Shown here piece after piece: positions 62,085 to 64,000 of a stretch of DNA of 64,000 bases. The stretch is from positions 35,256,611 through 35,320,610 of the forward strand of contig NC_092576.1 of NCBI RefSeq assembly GCF_037975245.1. Reading direction: 5' to 3'. The number at the start of each line of letters is the position of its first letter. Position 1 is the stretch's first letter. The notes beneath the pieces were generated by a model. It made no database searches and was not told the origin of the DNA. It saw nothing but the letters and a program-made list of their open reading frames with translations. This DNA is from Apostichopus japonicus (lineage: Eukaryota; Echinodermata; Holothuroidea; Aspidochirotida; Stichopodidae). The translations under genes and the position numbers were made by a program.

Positions 62085-63690
62085 CAGCAAATCACCTACT
62101 AATTCACACCCACCACAAACTATATGGGGACTTCGATGCATATATTTAGCTTGCTTATACATCAAACTTGTCACAGCTTTGTAAACGGCGGATGTGCCTA
62201 ATAATGTGATGTATCGTAATAATTTTAAGAATTGTTTGGGGTTTGATAACATAATGTTTACACTAAACACGCCAAACATGTTTTACTTTGTGGAACTTTT
62301 CACATATAAAAATTTTCCCTATGGTACCATAAACATAAATAAGACCATACGTACTAATTTTTTTCTCCATTGGTATACGGTAAAACAACTTTTAACAAAC
62401 ATTTCTTCAATGCTATCAAAAAACAACTTCAAAAAGTCTCAGACCTCCCACGACCATCGTACCTTTGTAGCGAAATACAGGCACGGATAATAGTAGTATT
62501 TTATTCCGACACCGACAAACATTACCCGTGTTTCCCTCAAACCCACACCTCGTTATAATTTTGCCCTAGAGTACCGCTAGAAGACCCGATAATGACCCAC
62601 CCACAGGATTTAGCAGGTGGGCAGCAAATGCATTCATGGATTTTGAACACGACTGAGTAAAGTTTGCTATCATATGCAGGCATACATCCATGCATGAATT
62701 AATCAGATTGCAGTGTTGTGTGTCTTTCTAAAAGGAATGGACTTTTCCGACAGTTCGCTTTTGTTTTGGTTTAGAAGTACCTTGACCAAAATGATACATA
62801 CGTCTGTTGTTCTCAAAATATATAATAACCTTAACTCGTTTGCATAACGTGCATTATTATTTAAAGTACTACAAGTGGTATTCGTATTAGAATTATTTCT
62901 ATAAGTGTTGCAATAAACATATGTAGAGAATAAAAATAATACACCAAACTCTGCGAACCTACATTTGTAGTTTTTCAGAATGAATCCTAATTGATTAGAT
63001 GAAACTTACGACGTGGTTCTTAGACCTTGTTATTCAACTTGTATTACATGTCAATGAGACAGTTCTGGATCTATGTAGCCTAACACAATATAACGCAATC
63101 ATGGTGCATACGATATTAGGCTATGGCTTACGCAAAGATTGTCTAAGGAACGACATAAAAGAATAACTCATAGGTCCCTCAGCTCTAAGACATGATGACC
63201 TCATTAGTCTCCGACTACGCAATCAGCCACTTGAGCAAAATTGTCTCGAATAGAACTGCAATGTCCCGAATACGACACTAGGTCACGATTATATTATCAA
63301 CAGTACCGTGGGCCCATTTTGAAAATGCAAACATTGAAATATCCATACAACTAGCAACGATGTATTAACGTACAAGTGAGTAGAAATGGTATTTTGAACA
63401 TTTGAATGAAAATCAATGTCAAGTATCAAGTATGTCAAGAGTGCGGGTGAGAGAACACATGTTCGATAACATCTAAGGTACAAGAACTGTATTTAACGTA
63501 CGGTTTGGAGTTGTTCATAACGTATTAATTGCACAATAAATGTTAACGCAAACAAAACAGAAGTGATGGTATCACGATATTTACATGATCTATGAAAAGT
63601 ATTGGATGCCTTAAATACAGAGATATAAGAACATGTTCCATTTGGTTTCCATGCATACTGAGGTGCAATGAAGTACTTCTTCAAACGACA
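60660..63690 (+). repeat. copy 2 of the segmental duplication found upstream of the receptor gene
   Basis: Collinear with 36210-40170 but diverged, and shorter because it lacks the SINE and other stretches. It has its own (AT)n insertion at about 62053-62081. In copy 1 this block leads into the receptor's first visible exon after about 250 bp. Here the corresponding exon is not seen before 64000, so it is diverged, displaced or beyond the window. Confidence 0.8.
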
Positions 63691-64000
63691 TAAGTCAACT
63701 CATGTTTTAAAGGTATTAACAAGTGTGCTAGTTAAGGCTGAACAATATGAGACGTTTCCTGTTTTGTTTTCATTTTTATTCGATTTCTTCAAAGCTTTTG
63801 GTTTCTTTCACTTATTCTTTCTTTATTCAATTCGACTGCTGAGTTGAGCAGGGCTGCTAACAGTCAGTTTAAACTCCAAATGATAAATACATAATATGTA
63901 TGTGTGGTACAACCTACATAGAACAAAATTTGCAATATTTTGTTAAATGTACCAACGTAACACTATTTTGCATGGTTGTCATTCAACTTTGTTTTACCAA
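63691..64000. other. window end, no exon recognised
   Basis: Pyrimidine-rich stretch at 63750-63835, then AT-rich sequence. A signal-peptide exon like 40418-40484 was looked for and not found. Confidence 0.4.

Overview
This is a nuclear window from an invertebrate animal: long introns with GT-AG splice sites, tRNA-derived SINEs, hAT-type MITEs, Ty3/gypsy remains, long AT microsatellites and low gene density. The SINE style, the frequent AGGCCTATAG-like words and the receptor architecture make me favour an echinoderm, perhaps a sea cucumber. That assignment is an inference with modest confidence.

Layout. 0-5.5 kb: mostly non-coding, with two minus-strand fragments of a beta-lactamase-like serine hydrolase that look like a gene relic. 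5.5-35.8 kb: an interval bracketed by inverted clusters of the 13-mer GGTCTATGTGGGG (six copies at 5.57-6.70 kb, four at 35.71-35.80 kb) and by a 13-bp direct repeat. It holds a satellite array of about 26 units of 153 bp (6.9-10.9 kb), decayed Ty3/gypsy gag and pol pieces, two MITEs with intact 8-bp target duplications, and a complete minus-strand gene of 14 coding exons (18,237-34,485). That gene encodes a predicted 661-aa protein with two C2H2-like zinc fingers and a tyrosine recombinase domain of Crypton-like type. All exon phases join and the recombinase residues Arg374, Lys409, Arg490, His515 and Tyr524 are present. Its promoter lies beside the right-hand motif cluster and it is transcribed inward. 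The best candidate for an undescribed system here is therefore a roughly 30-kb recombinase-bearing element, organised like a fungal Starship with its 'captain' gene at one end. A domesticated Crypton-like gene in a repeat-rich locus is the main alternative.

36.2-64 kb: a plus-strand gene (40,418-55,249; its ATG exon was not found) encodes a membrane receptor with a signal peptide, an LRR N-cap, leucine-rich repeats carried on 66-72-bp exons with same-phase introns, a cysteine-rich region and about six or seven membrane segments. A 3.06-kb cassette with four LRR exons is tandemly duplicated almost without change, and the reading frame is kept. A tRNA-derived element in its first intron region carries a complete minimal type I hammerhead ribozyme (41,150-41,191). 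The sequence upstream of the receptor (36.2-40.2 kb) recurs in diverged form downstream (60.7-63.7 kb), which suggests a receptor gene cluster continuing beyond the window. A 1.55-kb fold-back element lies at 57.4-58.9 kb.

All exon models are read by eye from splice signals, phase and family resemblance; no alignment or transcript data were available.
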